Assembly (NCBI GenBank): GCA_003611875.1
Contig: RAYY01000023.1
Coordinates: 1 to 64,000 of the forward strand
Length of the DNA: 64,000 nt
From: a bacterium D16-56
GTDB lineage: Bacteria > Bacillota > Clostridia > Lachnospirales > Lachnospiraceae
Direction: 5' to 3'
Shown here: piece by piece, positions 17,482 to 27,321 of the stretch
Layout: each line of letters opens with the position of its first letter
How positions within the stretch are numbered: the first letter of the stretch is position 1
Made by a program: the position numbers and the translations under genes
Notes under the pieces: generated by a model
Told to the model about the DNA's origin: nothing
Database searches by the model: none
What the model saw: only the letters and a program-made list of their open reading frames with translations

Positions 17482-19068
17482 TTACCCCACATACTTCTCC
17501 AGGGTCTTTCTCACGGCTCCTGGTTCAGCCATCATCTCCTCAAAATACCCGATCACCTTGTCCGCCAGACCGCACTCATACAGATCCACGCCAAAAATAG
17601 TCGTATCGGAAAGAACCGGACGAAGCTGCTCTCTGTCCACTGGCTTTCCAAGCTCCATCCCTGCCAGCCGCTCCTTCATCGCCGGAAGCAGCGGATCCGG
17701 ACTGATCTCAAATGCTTCCCCTGCATCATTTACACCGATCAAATAACGCAGCCAGCCTGCCTGCACCAGCGGAATCAGCTTCAGCTCAGAGGCTTCTCTG
17801 TCTTTGGAAGCCATATAAGCCTTGATCGTCTCGCCAAAGCGGATCGACAGCTTCTGAGACGTATCTGTGGCAATCCGCTGAGGCGTATCCGGCATGAACG
17901 GATTGGGGAACCGCTCCTTTAACACTTCATCCAAAAACTTCTTCGGATCAATCACCCCCGGATCCACCACAAAAGGCATTCCCTCCTCATGGCTCATCCG
18001 GTCAATGAACCGGCTAAGCTGGGGATCCTTCATTTCCTCTGCAATCGAGGTATATCCCAAAATACATCCATAAACTGCCAGGCAGGTATGAAGCGGATTT
18101 AAGCAGGTACACACCTTCATCTTCTCCACCTTATTAACAATGTCCCGGCTGGTAATAATCACGCCTGCATGCTCCAAAGGCGGCCTGCCGTTGGGGAACT
18201 GATCCTCAATCACCAGGTATTGAGGCTTCTCTGCATTGACAAAAGGCGCCACATAAGTATGCTTGGAAGTGACAAAGGGACTGATTCCCTCCACTCCGTC
18301 TGCAAGAAGCTGTTCCTCCACCACCGGATGAGGTCTGGGTGTGATCTTGTCAATCATGCTCCACGGAAATGCGATCTGCTTCTCCAGGTATTCATAATCA
18401 TCCTGAGAAATCTTCCCCTTATCCAGCCATGCCTTGGCAATCTCCATCACCGCTGCCTGCAGCTTCTCCCCATTATGAGAGCAGTTGTCCATGCTGACCA
18501 GGGATAGAGGCTTTTTGCAGGCCCGTCCCCGCTCAATACACATCGCCGTAAGCTGGGCCATAAAGGTCTTACAGTCTTTCGGCCCTGCCTCCATATCCGC
18601 TGCCACTGCCGGAACCAGCTCATGATCTGCATTTCTGAGAGAATATCCCTTCTCTGTGATGGTAAAGGACACCATCTGCAGGCTGGGTTCTTTCATCACC
18701 CCTTCCACCTGCTCCCTGTCATGAAGCATGGTCAGGCTGTCTGCCATGGATGCCACAATCTCTTTATCCAGCTTTCCGTCCGGATTTAAAGTCACCCCAA
18801 TGGTCAGATTATCGTAAGGACGGAAGCATTTGGTGATAATCTCATCATCATACCCTTCGCAGCACACGATCCCTGTATCCATCTCCCCCTGCTCAATCAG
18901 CCTCTGACAGATCACTGCCGGAAAGATACGAAAAATATTACCAGATCCAAAATGCATCCACTGAGGTCTCTCTGCCGTATTCTCTGCAATCTTTACCGGG
19001 TCATACTCCGGAAGGTGATATCCCTTCCAGTTTTCCTTGTTTTGAATTGACTTTAATGAAAGTTCCAA
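17482..19068 (-). CDS. uxuB: Fructuronate reductase / mannitol dehydrogenase family
   Basis: The 528-residue protein is a long-chain mannitol-dehydrogenase-family enzyme expected to interconvert fructuronate and mannonate with NAD(H). It begins with the Rossmann-like MHFGSGNIFR and has the family motif SMDNCSHNGEKL and a KxxNPLHTCLAV-type active-site stretch (CLNPLHTCLAVYG). The start is set at TTG 19068 because AAAGGAGA precedes it by 8 bp; the frame stays open for 93 more codons upstream with no good start. It follows uxuA by 127 bp. Confidence 0.9.
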   Translation of the reverse strand: MELSLKSIQNKENWKGYHLPEYDPVKIAENTAERPQWMHFGSGNIFRIFPAVICQRLIEQGEMDTGIVCCEGYDDEIITKCFRPYDNLTIGVTLNPDGKLDKEIVASMADSLTMLHDREQVEGVMKEPSLQMVSFTITEKGYSLRNADHELVPAVAADMEAGPKDCKTFMAQLTAMCIERGRACKKPLSLVSMDNCSHNGEKLQAAVMEIAKAWLDKGKISQDDYEYLEKQIAFPWSMIDKITPRPHPVVEEQLLADGVEGISPFVTSKHTYVAPFVNAEKPQYLVIEDQFPNGRPPLEHAGVIITSRDIVNKVEKMKVCTCLNPLHTCLAVYGCILGYTSIAEEMKDPQLSRFIDRMSHEEGMPFVVDPGVIDPKKFLDEVLKERFPNPFMPDTPQRIATDTSQKLSIRFGETIKAYMASKDREASELKLIPLVQAGWLRYLIGVNDAGEAFEISPDPLLPAMKERLAGMELGKPVDREQLRPVLSDTTIFGVDLYECGLADKVIGYFEEMMAEPGAVRKTLEKYVG

Positions 19069-19195
19069 ACCTTTGTCTCCTTTCGATTGCCTTACGCAAT
19101 CCTCCTTTTCTGATTTCCGTGCGCCGTTGCCTTTGTTACCCTTCTCTATTTTTAGAAACCGCTCCGCTCTCCAAGGGATTCTTTCCTGCTTCGCT

Positions 19196-20260
19196 TTATT
19201 TTTCCAGCTTTTCCAGCATATCCCAGCATCCCCATAGATACATGATTCCCAACGCACGGTCGTATAAACCATAGCCCGGGCGGCATTCCTCACCCCACAG
19301 ATGCCTTCCGTGATCCGGTCTCGCATACCCCTTATAACCGCAATCATGATAAGCCTTCATGATATCCAGGATTCCTGTATCGCCGTCACAGTCCCGATGG
19401 GAAGCTTCTGTAAAATCTCCGTTGGAGAAATGCTTTACGTTCCGGATATGGGCAAATGCAATCCTGTCACAGTAGGTGCGGATAATATCCGCCACATTGT
19501 TCTTCGGGTTGGCGCCTAAAGACCCGGAACACAGACACAGGCAGTTGTGGTCATCATCCACCATGGACAGAAAATGCCCAATGGACTCCTTGTCTACCAG
19601 AAGACGGGGCAGACCGAAAATATCCCACGGCGGATCATCCTGATGAATAGCCAGCTTGATTCCGGTCTCATGGCAGGTAGGCATCACTGCCTCCAGGAAA
19701 TACTTCAGGTTTTCCCACAGCTTCTCCTTGGTAACAGGGCGGTATTTCTCAAAAAGCTCGTCCAGCTGGGCCATCCGCTCCGGCTCCCAGCCCGGGAAGG
19801 TCATGCCGTGAAGGTTTTCCAGAATATACTTAGCCATCTCCTTATAATCATCCTGGATTTTGGACTTTTCATAAAACAGGGCTGTAGAACCATCCTCCAT
19901 TGGATGGAACAGATCCGTGCGGGTCCAGTCAAAGATCGGCATAAAATTGTAAGTAACTACTTTTACCCCAAACTTAGCCAGATTTCTCAAGGTTTCCTTA
20001 TAATTCTCAATGTACTGATCTCTGGTAGGCAGACCGATCTTAATATCATCATGGACATTCACGCTCTCCACCACATCCATATTAAATCCGGCTCCCTCAA
20101 TCTGCCTGCGGGCCTCCTCAATCTCCTCCACGGTCCATACCTCTCCGGCCTGCTTATAATGCAAAGCCCATACCAGCCCGGTCACACCCGGAATCTGCTT
20201 GATCTGCTGCGGCGTAATACTGTCATTTCCTTCGCCGTACCAACGAAACGTCATCTGCAT
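19196..20260 (-). CDS. uxuA: Mannonate dehydratase
   Basis: The 354-residue TIM-barrel enzyme dehydrates D-mannonate to 2-keto-3-deoxygluconate. It starts MQMTFRWYGEGNDSITPQQI and includes the metal-binding landmarks HQDDPPW, CLCSGSLGA, HIRNVKH and RPDHGR. It follows the TRAP large permease by 68 bp and precedes uxuB, giving a fructuronate to KDG module. KDG kinase and aldolase genes are not in the window. Confidence 0.95.
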   Translation of the reverse strand: MQMTFRWYGEGNDSITPQQIKQIPGVTGLVWALHYKQAGEVWTVEEIEEARRQIEGAGFNMDVVESVNVHDDIKIGLPTRDQYIENYKETLRNLAKFGVKVVTYNFMPIFDWTRTDLFHPMEDGSTALFYEKSKIQDDYKEMAKYILENLHGMTFPGWEPERMAQLDELFEKYRPVTKEKLWENLKYFLEAVMPTCHETGIKLAIHQDDPPWDIFGLPRLLVDKESIGHFLSMVDDDHNCLCLCSGSLGANPKNNVADIIRTYCDRIAFAHIRNVKHFSNGDFTEASHRDCDGDTGILDIMKAYHDCGYKGYARPDHGRHLWGEECRPGYGLYDRALGIMYLWGCWDMLEKLEK

Positions 20261-20328
20261 AATAATTTCTCCTTTCTTTTTACATCTTTCCCATTATGCG
20301 GGGGTTCCCATTATGCCAAATCTTCCCA

Positions 20329-21630
20329 CTATGCAAGCCCGGCCATCATCGGTAATCCCATGCTCAAAAACGGCACGTAGGTCACAAGCATTAAGCCGGT
20401 TAAGATGGCTATATAATACCAGACCATATAGGGTATGGTCTTGGCCAGGGTACTGTCTCCCACCTTGATTGCCACAAACAAGGTATTCCCCACAGGCGGG
20501 GTGATGTTTCCGATACAAAGATTATACACCAAAATCAGCCCAAAATGAATAGGATTCATGCCAAAACTTTTCACAATGGGAAGGAACAAAGGGGTAAAAA
20601 TCAAAATCGCCGGCGTTACATCCATAAAAGTTCCTGCAATCAGCAGAATCACATTCATAATCAGAAGGATGATAATGTAATTGTCAGTCAATCCCAGCAA
20701 AGCCGCAGACACTGCCTGGGGAATCTGCAGAAATGCCATGACCCAGCCCAGAATATTGGAAACGCCGATCAAAAATACCACCATACCACTCATCTTGGCA
20801 CTGTCCACCACAATCTTCCAAAAAGACTTTACCGTAATATTCCGATAAAAAATCCCCAGCACCAGTGCGTAAACCACTGCAATGGCTGATCCTTCTGTGG
20901 CAGTGAAAATACCTCCCACGATTCCGCCGATTACCACCACGATCAAAGATAAAGCCGGAATCGCACGCAGGGTGCATACCCCAAGATTTTTCCAGTCATA
21001 TTTCCCCTCGCTTCCGCCGTAGCCCTTGCGTGTTGCCAAAATTACTCCCACGATCATACAGCACACTGCCCACAGGATTCCTGGCACATAACCTGCCAGA
21101 AACAAAGCTGCCACCGATGTGCCGCCGGAAGCCAATGAATAGGTAATCAAAGCATTGGACGGAGGAATCAGCAGACCGGACGGGGCAGAAGCTCCATTAG
21201 TAGCCGCACACAAGCCCTGGTCATAGCCCTGTCTTTCCTCTCCTTCCTTCACCATACTGCCCACTGCTGCTGCAGCCGCTGAAGCCGAGCCAGAAATCGC
21301 GCCAAACAAGGCATTGGCTCCTGCGTTGGTCACTAAAAGCGCACCGGGAAGCTTTCCCAAAATCGCCATCACAAAATCTACCAGCCGCTTGGCAATTCCG
21401 CCCTGATTCATCAGATTCCCTGCCAGGATAAAAAACGGAATCGCCGTCAGGCTGAATTTGCTCATACCTACAAAGGTTCTCTGGGCTGCCGTCACCACCG
21501 ACACATCCAATGGTACCGTCTGAAGGATGACCACCAGAGAGGAAATTCCAATAGAATAAGAAATCGGAACGCCCAGCACCAGCAGTACTAACAATACAAA
21601 TAAAATCAAAAATAAAGATTGAATTGCCAT
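20329..21630 (-). CDS. TRAP transporter large permease (DctM type)
   Basis: The 433-residue protein has about twelve hydrophobic helices and TRAP-M motifs such as FILAGNLMNQGGIAKRLVDF and LLIPPSNALITYSLAS, and near its end FGLILVYNLCIGNITPPVG. It uses a Na+ gradient to import a carboxylate ligand captured by the binding protein. It abuts the small permease stop. Genomic linkage to uxuAB suggests a hexuronate or aldonate substrate. Confidence 0.94.
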   Translation of the reverse strand: MAIQSLFLILFVLLVLLVLGVPISYSIGISSLVVILQTVPLDVSVVTAAQRTFVGMSKFSLTAIPFFILAGNLMNQGGIAKRLVDFVMAILGKLPGALLVTNAGANALFGAISGSASAAAAAVGSMVKEGEERQGYDQGLCAATNGASAPSGLLIPPSNALITYSLASGGTSVAALFLAGYVPGILWAVCCMIVGVILATRKGYGGSEGKYDWKNLGVCTLRAIPALSLIVVVIGGIVGGIFTATEGSAIAVVYALVLGIFYRNITVKSFWKIVVDSAKMSGMVVFLIGVSNILGWVMAFLQIPQAVSAALLGLTDNYIIILLIMNVILLIAGTFMDVTPAILIFTPLFLPIVKSFGMNPIHFGLILVYNLCIGNITPPVGNTLFVAIKVGDSTLAKTIPYMVWYYIAILTGLMLVTYVPFLSMGLPMMAGLA

Positions 21631-22110
21631 TTACGCTGTCCCCTCCTTCTTTTTTATAATATCCGTCATATTCAGTACCGTATACACCATATTTAAAACA
21701 CCGCAAAGCGGAAGCACCACATAAAACACGCCAATAGGAACCCCCAAAGATGACGTCATCTGTCCCATTGCCAGGTTGGCAATCTGAAAACCACCATAAG
21801 CCAGAATGATTGCAGAAAACAAAAATCCAATCAGCTCAGCCAGACAAAGCAGCAGCTTCTGCAGACTGGGACTGCACTTTTCCACCACAATGGGAATATT
21901 CATGTGGCCTCTCTCCGCAGTGACCAGAGAAGCCCCTAAAAGGCTCATCCAGGCAAACATATAGGATACCAGCTCCTCTGACCAGGAGGATGGATTATTC
22001 AGCACATAACGGGTTAATACCTGCCAGCAGGTTAAAATTACCATCACAAGAAAGCTTGCCCCGGCCAGCACATTTAAAAGCTGTGTCAATAAATCACGAA
22101 GTTTATTCAT
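21631..22110 (-). CDS. TRAP transporter small permease (DctQ type)
   Basis: The 159-residue, four-helix protein matches DctQ: VLTCWQVLTRYVLNNPSSWSEEL and MSLLGASLVTAERGHMNIP are typical. It pairs with DctM in the membrane. Its ATG overlaps the stop of the binding-protein gene by 4 bp and its stop abuts the large permease start, so the three are translationally coupled. Confidence 0.93.
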   Translation of the reverse strand: MNKLRDLLTQLLNVLAGASFLVMVILTCWQVLTRYVLNNPSSWSEELVSYMFAWMSLLGASLVTAERGHMNIPIVVEKCSPSLQKLLLCLAELIGFLFSAIILAYGGFQIANLAMGQMTSSLGVPIGVFYVVLPLCGVLNMVYTVLNMTDIIKKKEGTA

Positions 22111-23144
22111 TGTCCTGCACCTCCTTCCGAAGCGAAAGTCTGGTTATGTACCTGAATGGCATCATAAAAGGGTTTCAGGTCCGGATACTGCCCCAGTACA
22201 GACTGATGCATGGGAAGACAGATCTCCTGGAATGGGGCTGTGTCAGGATAAAGGAACTGAACCCCCTGCTCATTCTCAGCCTTGTTCTTTGCCGCCTCCA
22301 CTGCTTTGGTCCACTCTGCACGCTCCACCTGATTCACCACCTGAAAGCCTTCCTCAAACACAGCCCGGTCCTCAGGTGAAAGCCCGTCCAGAAAAGCACA
22401 ATTTCCGATCAAGATGTCCGGAATCATCTGGTGCATATCATAGGAATAAAACTTACATACATCTCCATGTCCGTTAGAGGTCAGAGCCATCTCATTGTTC
22501 TCCGCGCCGTCGATGATCTTGGACTGAAGCGCTGTATACACCTCACCAAAGCCCATGGGAGTGGCAGAACCGCCCAAAAGCCTCATCATCTCCACATTGG
22601 TAGGAGACTGCTGTACACGGATTTTCAGTCCCTTTAAATCTGCCGGAGAATTGATGGGGGTAGAAACCGTGTAAAAGTTCCTGGTCCCTGCATCAATCCA
22701 CGTAACAGCCTCAAATCCGGCCTTTTTTGTAGAATCAAAAATCGGCCCGGTAATAGCAGGGTCATCCATAGAAGCATGATAGGCTTCTGCCGATGCAAAC
22801 AGATAGGGCATGTTGAACAGCGTGTAATTATCCGAAAATGTCTCTAAAATAGAATTGCTGGCCACACAAAAATCAATGGCTCCCGTCTGTGTCAGCTGCA
22901 CCATATCCGTCTGAGAGCCTAAAAGCTCACTGGGATATACCTCCACATTGTACCGGTCTCCCAGCTTGCTCTCCACATAGCTCTCAAATTCCAGCAGCGC
23001 CACATGGGTAGGATGGTCTGTCGCCTGGTTATGGCCGATTCGAACAATCCTTTTGCCATCCGAGCCGCCTCCGCATCCCGTAAGAACAGATGCCATGAGC
23101 ACTGTGCCTAAGGATAAGGCCAATGCCCTGTAAAGTCCTCTCAT
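22107..23144 (-). CDS. TRAP transporter substrate-binding lipoprotein (DctP type)
   Basis: The 345-residue precursor carries a lipoprotein signal ending SVLTGC, then a DctP fold beginning IVRIGHNQATDHP. The ligand-carboxylate arginine region KGLKIRVQQSPTNVEMM is present. ATG 23144 follows AGGAGA; the open frame upstream runs into a repeat and is not coding. It is the first gene of TRAP-uxuA-uxuB and faces an AraC regulator. Confidence 0.93.
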   Translation of the reverse strand: MRGLYRALALSLGTVLMASVLTGCGGGSDGKRIVRIGHNQATDHPTHVALLEFESYVESKLGDRYNVEVYPSELLGSQTDMVQLTQTGAIDFCVASNSILETFSDNYTLFNMPYLFASAEAYHASMDDPAITGPIFDSTKKAGFEAVTWIDAGTRNFYTVSTPINSPADLKGLKIRVQQSPTNVEMMRLLGGSATPMGFGEVYTALQSKIIDGAENNEMALTSNGHGDVCKFYSYDMHQMIPDILIGNCAFLDGLSPEDRAVFEEGFQVVNQVERAEWTKAVEAAKNKAENEQGVQFLYPDTAPFQEICLPMHQSVLGQYPDLKPFYDAIQVHNQTFASEGGAGQ

Positions 23145-23280
23145 ATCTGCTTTTCTCCTCTCTCTTTTGAATCTGCCTTTTTCTCTTTTTCTGCGCAGAA
23201 AATCTGCTCCCCGGAGCATCCGTCCTTTTTGTTTTTTCTGACAGAAACAAGGCGTTATTTTGTTCCGAAACCAGTTCCCC

Positions 23281-23392
23281 AGTAAACCGTCATACGCCCG
23301 GCGGCTGACGCGCCGCCAATCATGAAAGCTTGGCGGGCGCATTTGGCATACCTGATTTTAAATCGCCTCCGGCGATGGAACTTCTGCAGTAA
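23281..23392 (+). repeat. Interspersed structured repeat, copy 2
   Basis: This copy runs from AGTAAACCGTCATACGCCCGG to CTGCAGTAAC and keeps the GCCCG/CGGGC arms and the ATCGCC-TCC-GGCGAT hairpin, with a mutated final segment. It lies in the 388-bp gap between the divergent AraC and TRAP genes, not behind a stop codon, and probably within the TRAP operon 5' leader. A TATAAT on the minus strand at 23422-23427 might be the TRAP -10 but lacks a clear -35. Confidence 0.8.
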
Positions 23393-23466
23393 CAGATTGC
23401 CGACACTCATGATTCTATTAAAAGATTATACCATTTTTTTGGCAATTTTACCTGGTACATCTTTCT

Positions 23467-23495
23467 TGAAATATGGTAAATATTGCTGTATAATA
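23467..23495 (+). promoter_or_regulatory. Promoter of the AraC-family regulator gene
   Basis: TTGAAA (23467-23472), a 17-bp spacer and a perfect TATAAT (23490-23495) precede the regulator gene. The predicted transcript would start near 23502, leaving too little room for ribosome binding at the ATG of 23512 and favouring the ATG at 23533. Confidence 0.75.
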
Positions 23496-23532
23496 CAAAT
23501 ATCAAGAAATAATGAAAGGTTTTTTATCAAAT

Positions 23533-24444
23533 ATGTATATTGATGAATTTACCCACCGTCAGATCATGACGGAGCGCTTTTATGAATACCATCATTACCG
23601 CAACGATAAGCCCCCTATGATTGATTTCCACCAGCATGTCTTTTATGAAATCTACATTTTTATTTCTGGTGATGTAAATTATATAATTGAAGGACGAACC
23701 TATAAACTCCGTCCCGGCGATATCCTGCTGACCAATAACAGCGATATTCACCGTCCGGAGATCGCTCCTTCCCAATTTCCTTATGAGAGGATCATTATAT
23801 GGCTCAACCATGAATTTTTTGACAGGCTGCGAGATATCGGCGAAGATTTAACCGCCTGTTTTCAAGATGCCTCCAACCGGGACTACCGCCTTTTCCGTCC
23901 TAATGAAAGCCAGATGATGAAAATCCAATCTGCCTGCCATACCATTGAGCAGGAACGCACCAGCAGCCGTCTGGGGAACCGGGTCATGGCTTACTCCTCT
24001 ATTATGGAAATTCTGGTGCTTCTCAGCCGGGCATACTATGAGATCTCTGATTCTGCCCGTCAGGATGTTATGGAAAATGAACATATTAACCAGATCGTCG
24101 CTTATATTAACAATCATTACAATGAGGATCTAACCCTAGATTACCTGGCAGAACAGTTTTATCTGAGCAAATACCATTTAAGCCGTCAGTTCAAACAGTT
24201 TACCGGTCTTTCCCTCTATCAGTTTATCATGAAGAAACGACTGACCATTGCCAGAAATATGCTGATGTATGGTAAAACCGTGACAGAAGCCTACACGGAA
24301 TGCGGCTTTAATGATTATTCCAATTTTTTAAAGGCCTTTAAACGGGAGTTTGGCGAAAAACCAAGTGATTTTATGAAAAATAAGGAAACTCTTAAAAGCA
24401 TATCCGAGAACAAATATCCAAAAAACAAAAAGTCTGCCCAATAA
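23533..24444 (+). CDS. AraC-family transcriptional regulator
   Basis: The 303-residue protein has an N-terminal cupin domain (FHQHVFYEIYIFISG; RPGDILLTNNSDIHRP) and two C-terminal helix-turn-helix motifs (LDYLAEQFYLSKYHLSRQFK and VTEAYTECGFNDYSNFLKAF). Its orientation opposite the TRAP-uxuAB operon makes it the likely sugar-acid sensor for that operon. The start at 23533 has GAAAGG 12 bp upstream; 23512 is the alternative. Confidence 0.9.
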   Translation: MYIDEFTHRQIMTERFYEYHHYRNDKPPMIDFHQHVFYEIYIFISGDVNYIIEGRTYKLRPGDILLTNNSDIHRPEIAPSQFPYERIIIWLNHEFFDRLRDIGEDLTACFQDASNRDYRLFRPNESQMMKIQSACHTIEQERTSSRLGNRVMAYSSIMEILVLLSRAYYEISDSARQDVMENEHINQIVAYINNHYNEDLTLDYLAEQFYLSKYHLSRQFKQFTGLSLYQFIMKKRLTIARNMLMYGKTVTEAYTECGFNDYSNFLKAFKREFGEKPSDFMKNKETLKSISENKYPKNKKSAQ

Positions 24445-24453
24445 CACAAAACA

Positions 24454-24473
24454 GGGGCTGCACAGGCAGCCCC
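24454..24473. terminator. Bidirectional terminator between AraC gene and rplQ
   Basis: GGGGCTG (24454-24460) pairs with CAGCCCC (24467-24473). On the minus strand it is followed by TGTTTTGTGTT and would end the ribosomal superoperon; on the plus strand it ends the regulator gene. Confidence 0.8.
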
Positions 24474-24524
24474 ATATAATTTCTTATCGTCACCACAGCT
24501 CTGATCAGTGAAATCAAAACTGCC

Positions 24525-25061
24525 TTATACCAACTCCAGAAGTACTTCCATAGCGCCGTCACCCTTACGCTGACCGATCTTCACGATACGGGTGTAACCA
24601 CCGTTGCGGGACACGTACTTTGGTGCAATCTCATCAAACAGCTTTGCAGGAAGATCCACAGACTTGGTATTTTTCTTTCTTCCTGCCGGAGAAGCAGGAA
24701 CCTCTGTCACATCGTACAAAACCTTCAGCATCTGCCGTCTCGCATGAAGTCTGGAAGGCTTATCCTTCTTGATCTCCTTCTGAACCTCATCATAAACCGT
24801 TACTTTTCTGCCGTTTTTTTCCTCTTTGACTCTCTTGCCGTCCTTATCCTTGCGGGGAACCTTTGCAGTGACAGTAACCGTCTCAAAATTGTCCTTCTCT
24901 TTTACTGCCATGGCAATCAGTCCTTCGGCAACCTTACGGATCTCCTTTGCTCTTGCCTCTGTGGTACGGATTTTCCCATGATATAGCAAGGACGTAACCT
25001 GACTGCGGATCAATGCTTTTCTCTGACTGGAAGTTCTTCCCAGCTTTCTATAACCTGCCAT
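24525..25061 (-). CDS. rplQ: Ribosomal protein L17, enlarged form
   Basis: L17 binds domain III of 23S rRNA near the exit tunnel. The core is clear: [20 protein letters not shown] at the start and [20 protein letters not shown] near the end. At 178 residues it is about 50-60 longer than usual; a charged insertion spans about residues 55-103 and a smaller one lies near 120-135. ATG 25061 follows GGAGG. It is the last gene of the superoperon, with its own upstream promoter. Confidence 0.95.
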   Translation of the reverse strand: MAGYRKLGRTSSQRKALIRSQVTSLLYHGKIRTTEARAKEIRKVAEGLIAMAVKEKDNFETVTVTAKVPRKDKDGKRVKEEKNGRKVTVYDEVQKEIKKDKPSRLHARRQMLKVLYDVTEVPASPAGRKKNTKSVDLPAKLFDEIAPKYVSRNGGYTRIVKIGQRKGDGAMEVLLELV

Positions 25062-25182
25062 TTTATTTTCCTCCATTTATCCGGAGTGCGGTTTGCGCCA
25101 ATCGGTCTTATCAAACCACAACTTCCCATTTCTTTTTACATACCCGGCGCTGCATCATCGGCCTTACGCACCCGGCACAGAA

Positions 25183-25212
25183 AATATACTCGCAAGCATA
25201 CCTATTTGTCAA
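25183..25212 (-). promoter_or_regulatory. Internal promoter ahead of rplQ
   Basis: A perfect TTGACA (25207-25212), 18-bp spacer and TATATT (25183-25188) on the minus strand lie in the 236-bp rpoA-rplQ gap. It would allow rplQ transcription independent of rpoA. Confidence 0.65.
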
Positions 25213-25297
25213 AGGATCAAAAACTATGCTGAAATTATGAAAGTATATTGGCAAAGCATTCAGCTCACGAGTATAACAGCTTTATTGTGAGAAAAAA

Positions 25298-26257
25298 TCA
25301 TTCCTCACTGGGGTTTAATTGCAATCCCAGCTCTTTTAATTTGGCGAGAACCTCTTCCAAGGACTTTCTTCCTAAATTGCGGACCTTCATCATATCCTCG
25401 GGAGTGCGGTTGCACAGCTCCTCCACAGTATTGATGCCGGCGCGCTTTAAGCAGTTGTAGGAACGGACAGAAAGCTCCAGCTCGTCGATATTCATCTCCA
25501 GAACCTTCTCTTTCTCATTGTCCTCCTTCTCCACCATGATCTCGGCAGTCCGGGCGTTTTCAGAAAGGTCAATGAACAGATTCAAATGTTCACTTAAAAC
25601 CTTTGCCGCCAGACTTACCGCCTCATCCGGAGCCAGCGTCCCATTGGTGTACACGTCTAAGGTCAGCTTGTCATAATCAATAACCTGTCCTACACGGCTG
25701 TTCTCGATCGTCATGTTAACCCGCTCTACCGGCGTATAGATTGAATCAATGGCTATAACGCCAATAGGCAGTTCTTCATTCTTATTTTTGTCTGCGCTTA
25801 TATATCCACGGCCCTTGGAGATAGTCAGCTCCATATAGAACTTACTGTCCGTACCGCCGCTTAGGGTGGCGATCACCTGCTCTGGATTCATGATCTCAAT
25901 ATCCGGATCCGCCTGAATATCAGCGGCAGTGATCACGCCCTCACCCTCAAACTCAATATAAGCGGTCTTAACCTCATTACTGTCACTGTTGTTCTTGATT
26001 GATAAGTTCTTGATGTTCATGATGATCTCAGTCACATCCTCCTTGACTCCGGGAATGGAACTGAACTCATGCAAAACGCCTTCGATTTTTACCTGACTGA
26101 CTGCAGCACCTGGCAGAGAAGAAAGCATAATCCTTCTCAGGGAGTTACCCAGTGTGGTGCCATAGCCCCTCTCAAGCGGTTCCACAACAAACTTGCCGTA
26201 CTTCTTATCATCTGAAATTTCAACAATCTCAATGTTTGGTTTTTCAAAATCGAACAC
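25298..26257 (-). CDS. rpoA: RNA polymerase alpha subunit
   Basis: The 319-residue protein has the N-terminal assembly domain ([20 protein letters not shown]) and the C-terminal UP-element-binding domain ([34 protein letters not shown]). Length and context are normal. Start ATG with AGGAGG. Confidence 0.97.
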   Translation of the reverse strand: MFDFEKPNIEIVEISDDKKYGKFVVEPLERGYGTTLGNSLRRIMLSSLPGAAVSQVKIEGVLHEFSSIPGVKEDVTEIIMNIKNLSIKNNSDSNEVKTAYIEFEGEGVITAADIQADPDIEIMNPEQVIATLSGGTDSKFYMELTISKGRGYISADKNKNEELPIGVIAIDSIYTPVERVNMTIENSRVGQVIDYDKLTLDVYTNGTLAPDEAVSLAAKVLSEHLNLFIDLSENARTAEIMVEKEDNEKEKVLEMNIDELELSVRSYNCLKRAGINTVEELCNRTPEDMMKVRNLGRKSLEEVLAKLKELGLQLNPSEE

Positions 26258-26310
26258 GATTATAGCCCCTCCTTTTGGGTTCGTCTATCGAGGGAAACTC
26301 CATCCTAAAC

Positions 26311-26904
26311 TTACTTAGAATACAACTCGACGATAAGCATTTCTTCTACCGGAACATCAATTTCTTCTCTGGTCGGCAGTTCCTTCACAACGCCGCGCAG
26401 ATTTTCCTGATCCACGTCCAGCCATGCCGGGATCAGACGACCGCCGGTCACCTCCAGGACGGCCTTGTATCTCTGAGAAGACTTCGCTTTCTCCTTTACC
26501 TCAATCACATCACCTGCTTTTACCAAGTAAGACGGAATGTTGACACACTTTCCATTTACTAAAATGTGCTTATGATCCACAATCTGGCGGGTCTCCCGTC
26601 TGGTGCGGCCAAATCCCATGCGGAACACCACATTATCCAGCCTTCTCTCCAACAGGATCAGCAGGTTCTCACCAGCCTGACCACCCATCTTCTCTGCCTT
26701 CGCATAGTAATTCCGGAACGGTTTTTCCAGAACTCCGTAGATAAATTTGGCTTTCTGCTTCTCACGAAGCTGCATCCCGTACTCGCTTACTTTTCTGTTC
26801 GCTCTCTTCAGTTCTCTTTTTGACTTTTTGCTGATTCCCAAGCACATGGGGTCCAAACCAAGGGATCTGCATCTTTTAAGAACAGGAACTCTATCTACTG
26901 CCAC
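26311..26904 (-). CDS. rpsD: Ribosomal protein S4
   Basis: The 197-residue primary 16S-binding protein has the S4 RNA-binding domain around [20 protein letters not shown] and [20 protein letters not shown]. It lacks the four N-terminal cysteines of zinc-binding S4. It follows rpsK by 15 bp. S4 often autoregulates its operon in bacteria. Confidence 0.97.
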   Translation of the reverse strand: MAVDRVPVLKRCRSLGLDPMCLGISKKSKRELKRANRKVSEYGMQLREKQKAKFIYGVLEKPFRNYYAKAEKMGGQAGENLLILLERRLDNVVFRMGFGRTRRETRQIVDHKHILVNGKCVNIPSYLVKAGDVIEVKEKAKSSQRYKAVLEVTGGRLIPAWLDVDQENLRGVVKELPTREEIDVPVEEMLIVELYSK

Positions 26905-26919
26905 TTTTCGTACCTCCTA

Positions 26920-27321
26920 TTAAACTCTTCTACGTTTTGGCGGACGGCAACCATTGTGAGGAACCGGGGTTACGTCCTTAATACTGGTTACTTCAATACC
27001 GCATGCGGAGAGCGCACGGATTGCTGCTTCACGGCCCGAACCGGGACCCTTTACCATAACGTCAACAGACTTCAAACCATGTACGATAGCTGCTTTGGCA
27101 GCAGTCTCTGCAGCCATCTGAGCTGCATATGGAGTAGATTTCCTTGAACCTCTAAATCCCAGACCTCCGGCACTTGCCCAAGATAAGGCGTTGCCCTGTA
27201 CATCCGTCAACGTCACAATGGTGTTATTGAAGGATGACTGGATGTGTGCCTGTCCGCGTTCAACGTTTTTCTTTACGCGCTTTTTCGTCACTTTTTTACC
27301 AGTGGACTTATTCTTAGCCAT
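26920..27321 (-). CDS. rpsK: Ribosomal protein S11
   Basis: The 133-residue platform protein shows [18 protein letters not shown] and the C-terminal [20 protein letters not shown], both characteristic. It follows rpsM after a 181-bp spacer. Confidence 0.97.
   Translation of the reverse strand: MAKNKSTGKKVTKKRVKKNVERGQAHIQSSFNNTIVTLTDVQGNALSWASAGGLGFRGSRKSTPYAAQMAAETAAKAAIVHGLKSVDVMVKGPGSGREAAIRALSACGIEVTSIKDVTPVPHNGCRPPKRRRV

Noticed and set aside
17482..19347. 621-residue version of the fructuronate reductase
   Set aside because: The extra 93 residues are not family-like and TTG 19068 has a strong ribosome site.
22107..23342. Longer N-terminus for the DctP gene
   Set aside because: The extension runs into a repeat and removes the lipoprotein signal from the N-terminus; ATG 23144 has AGGAGA.
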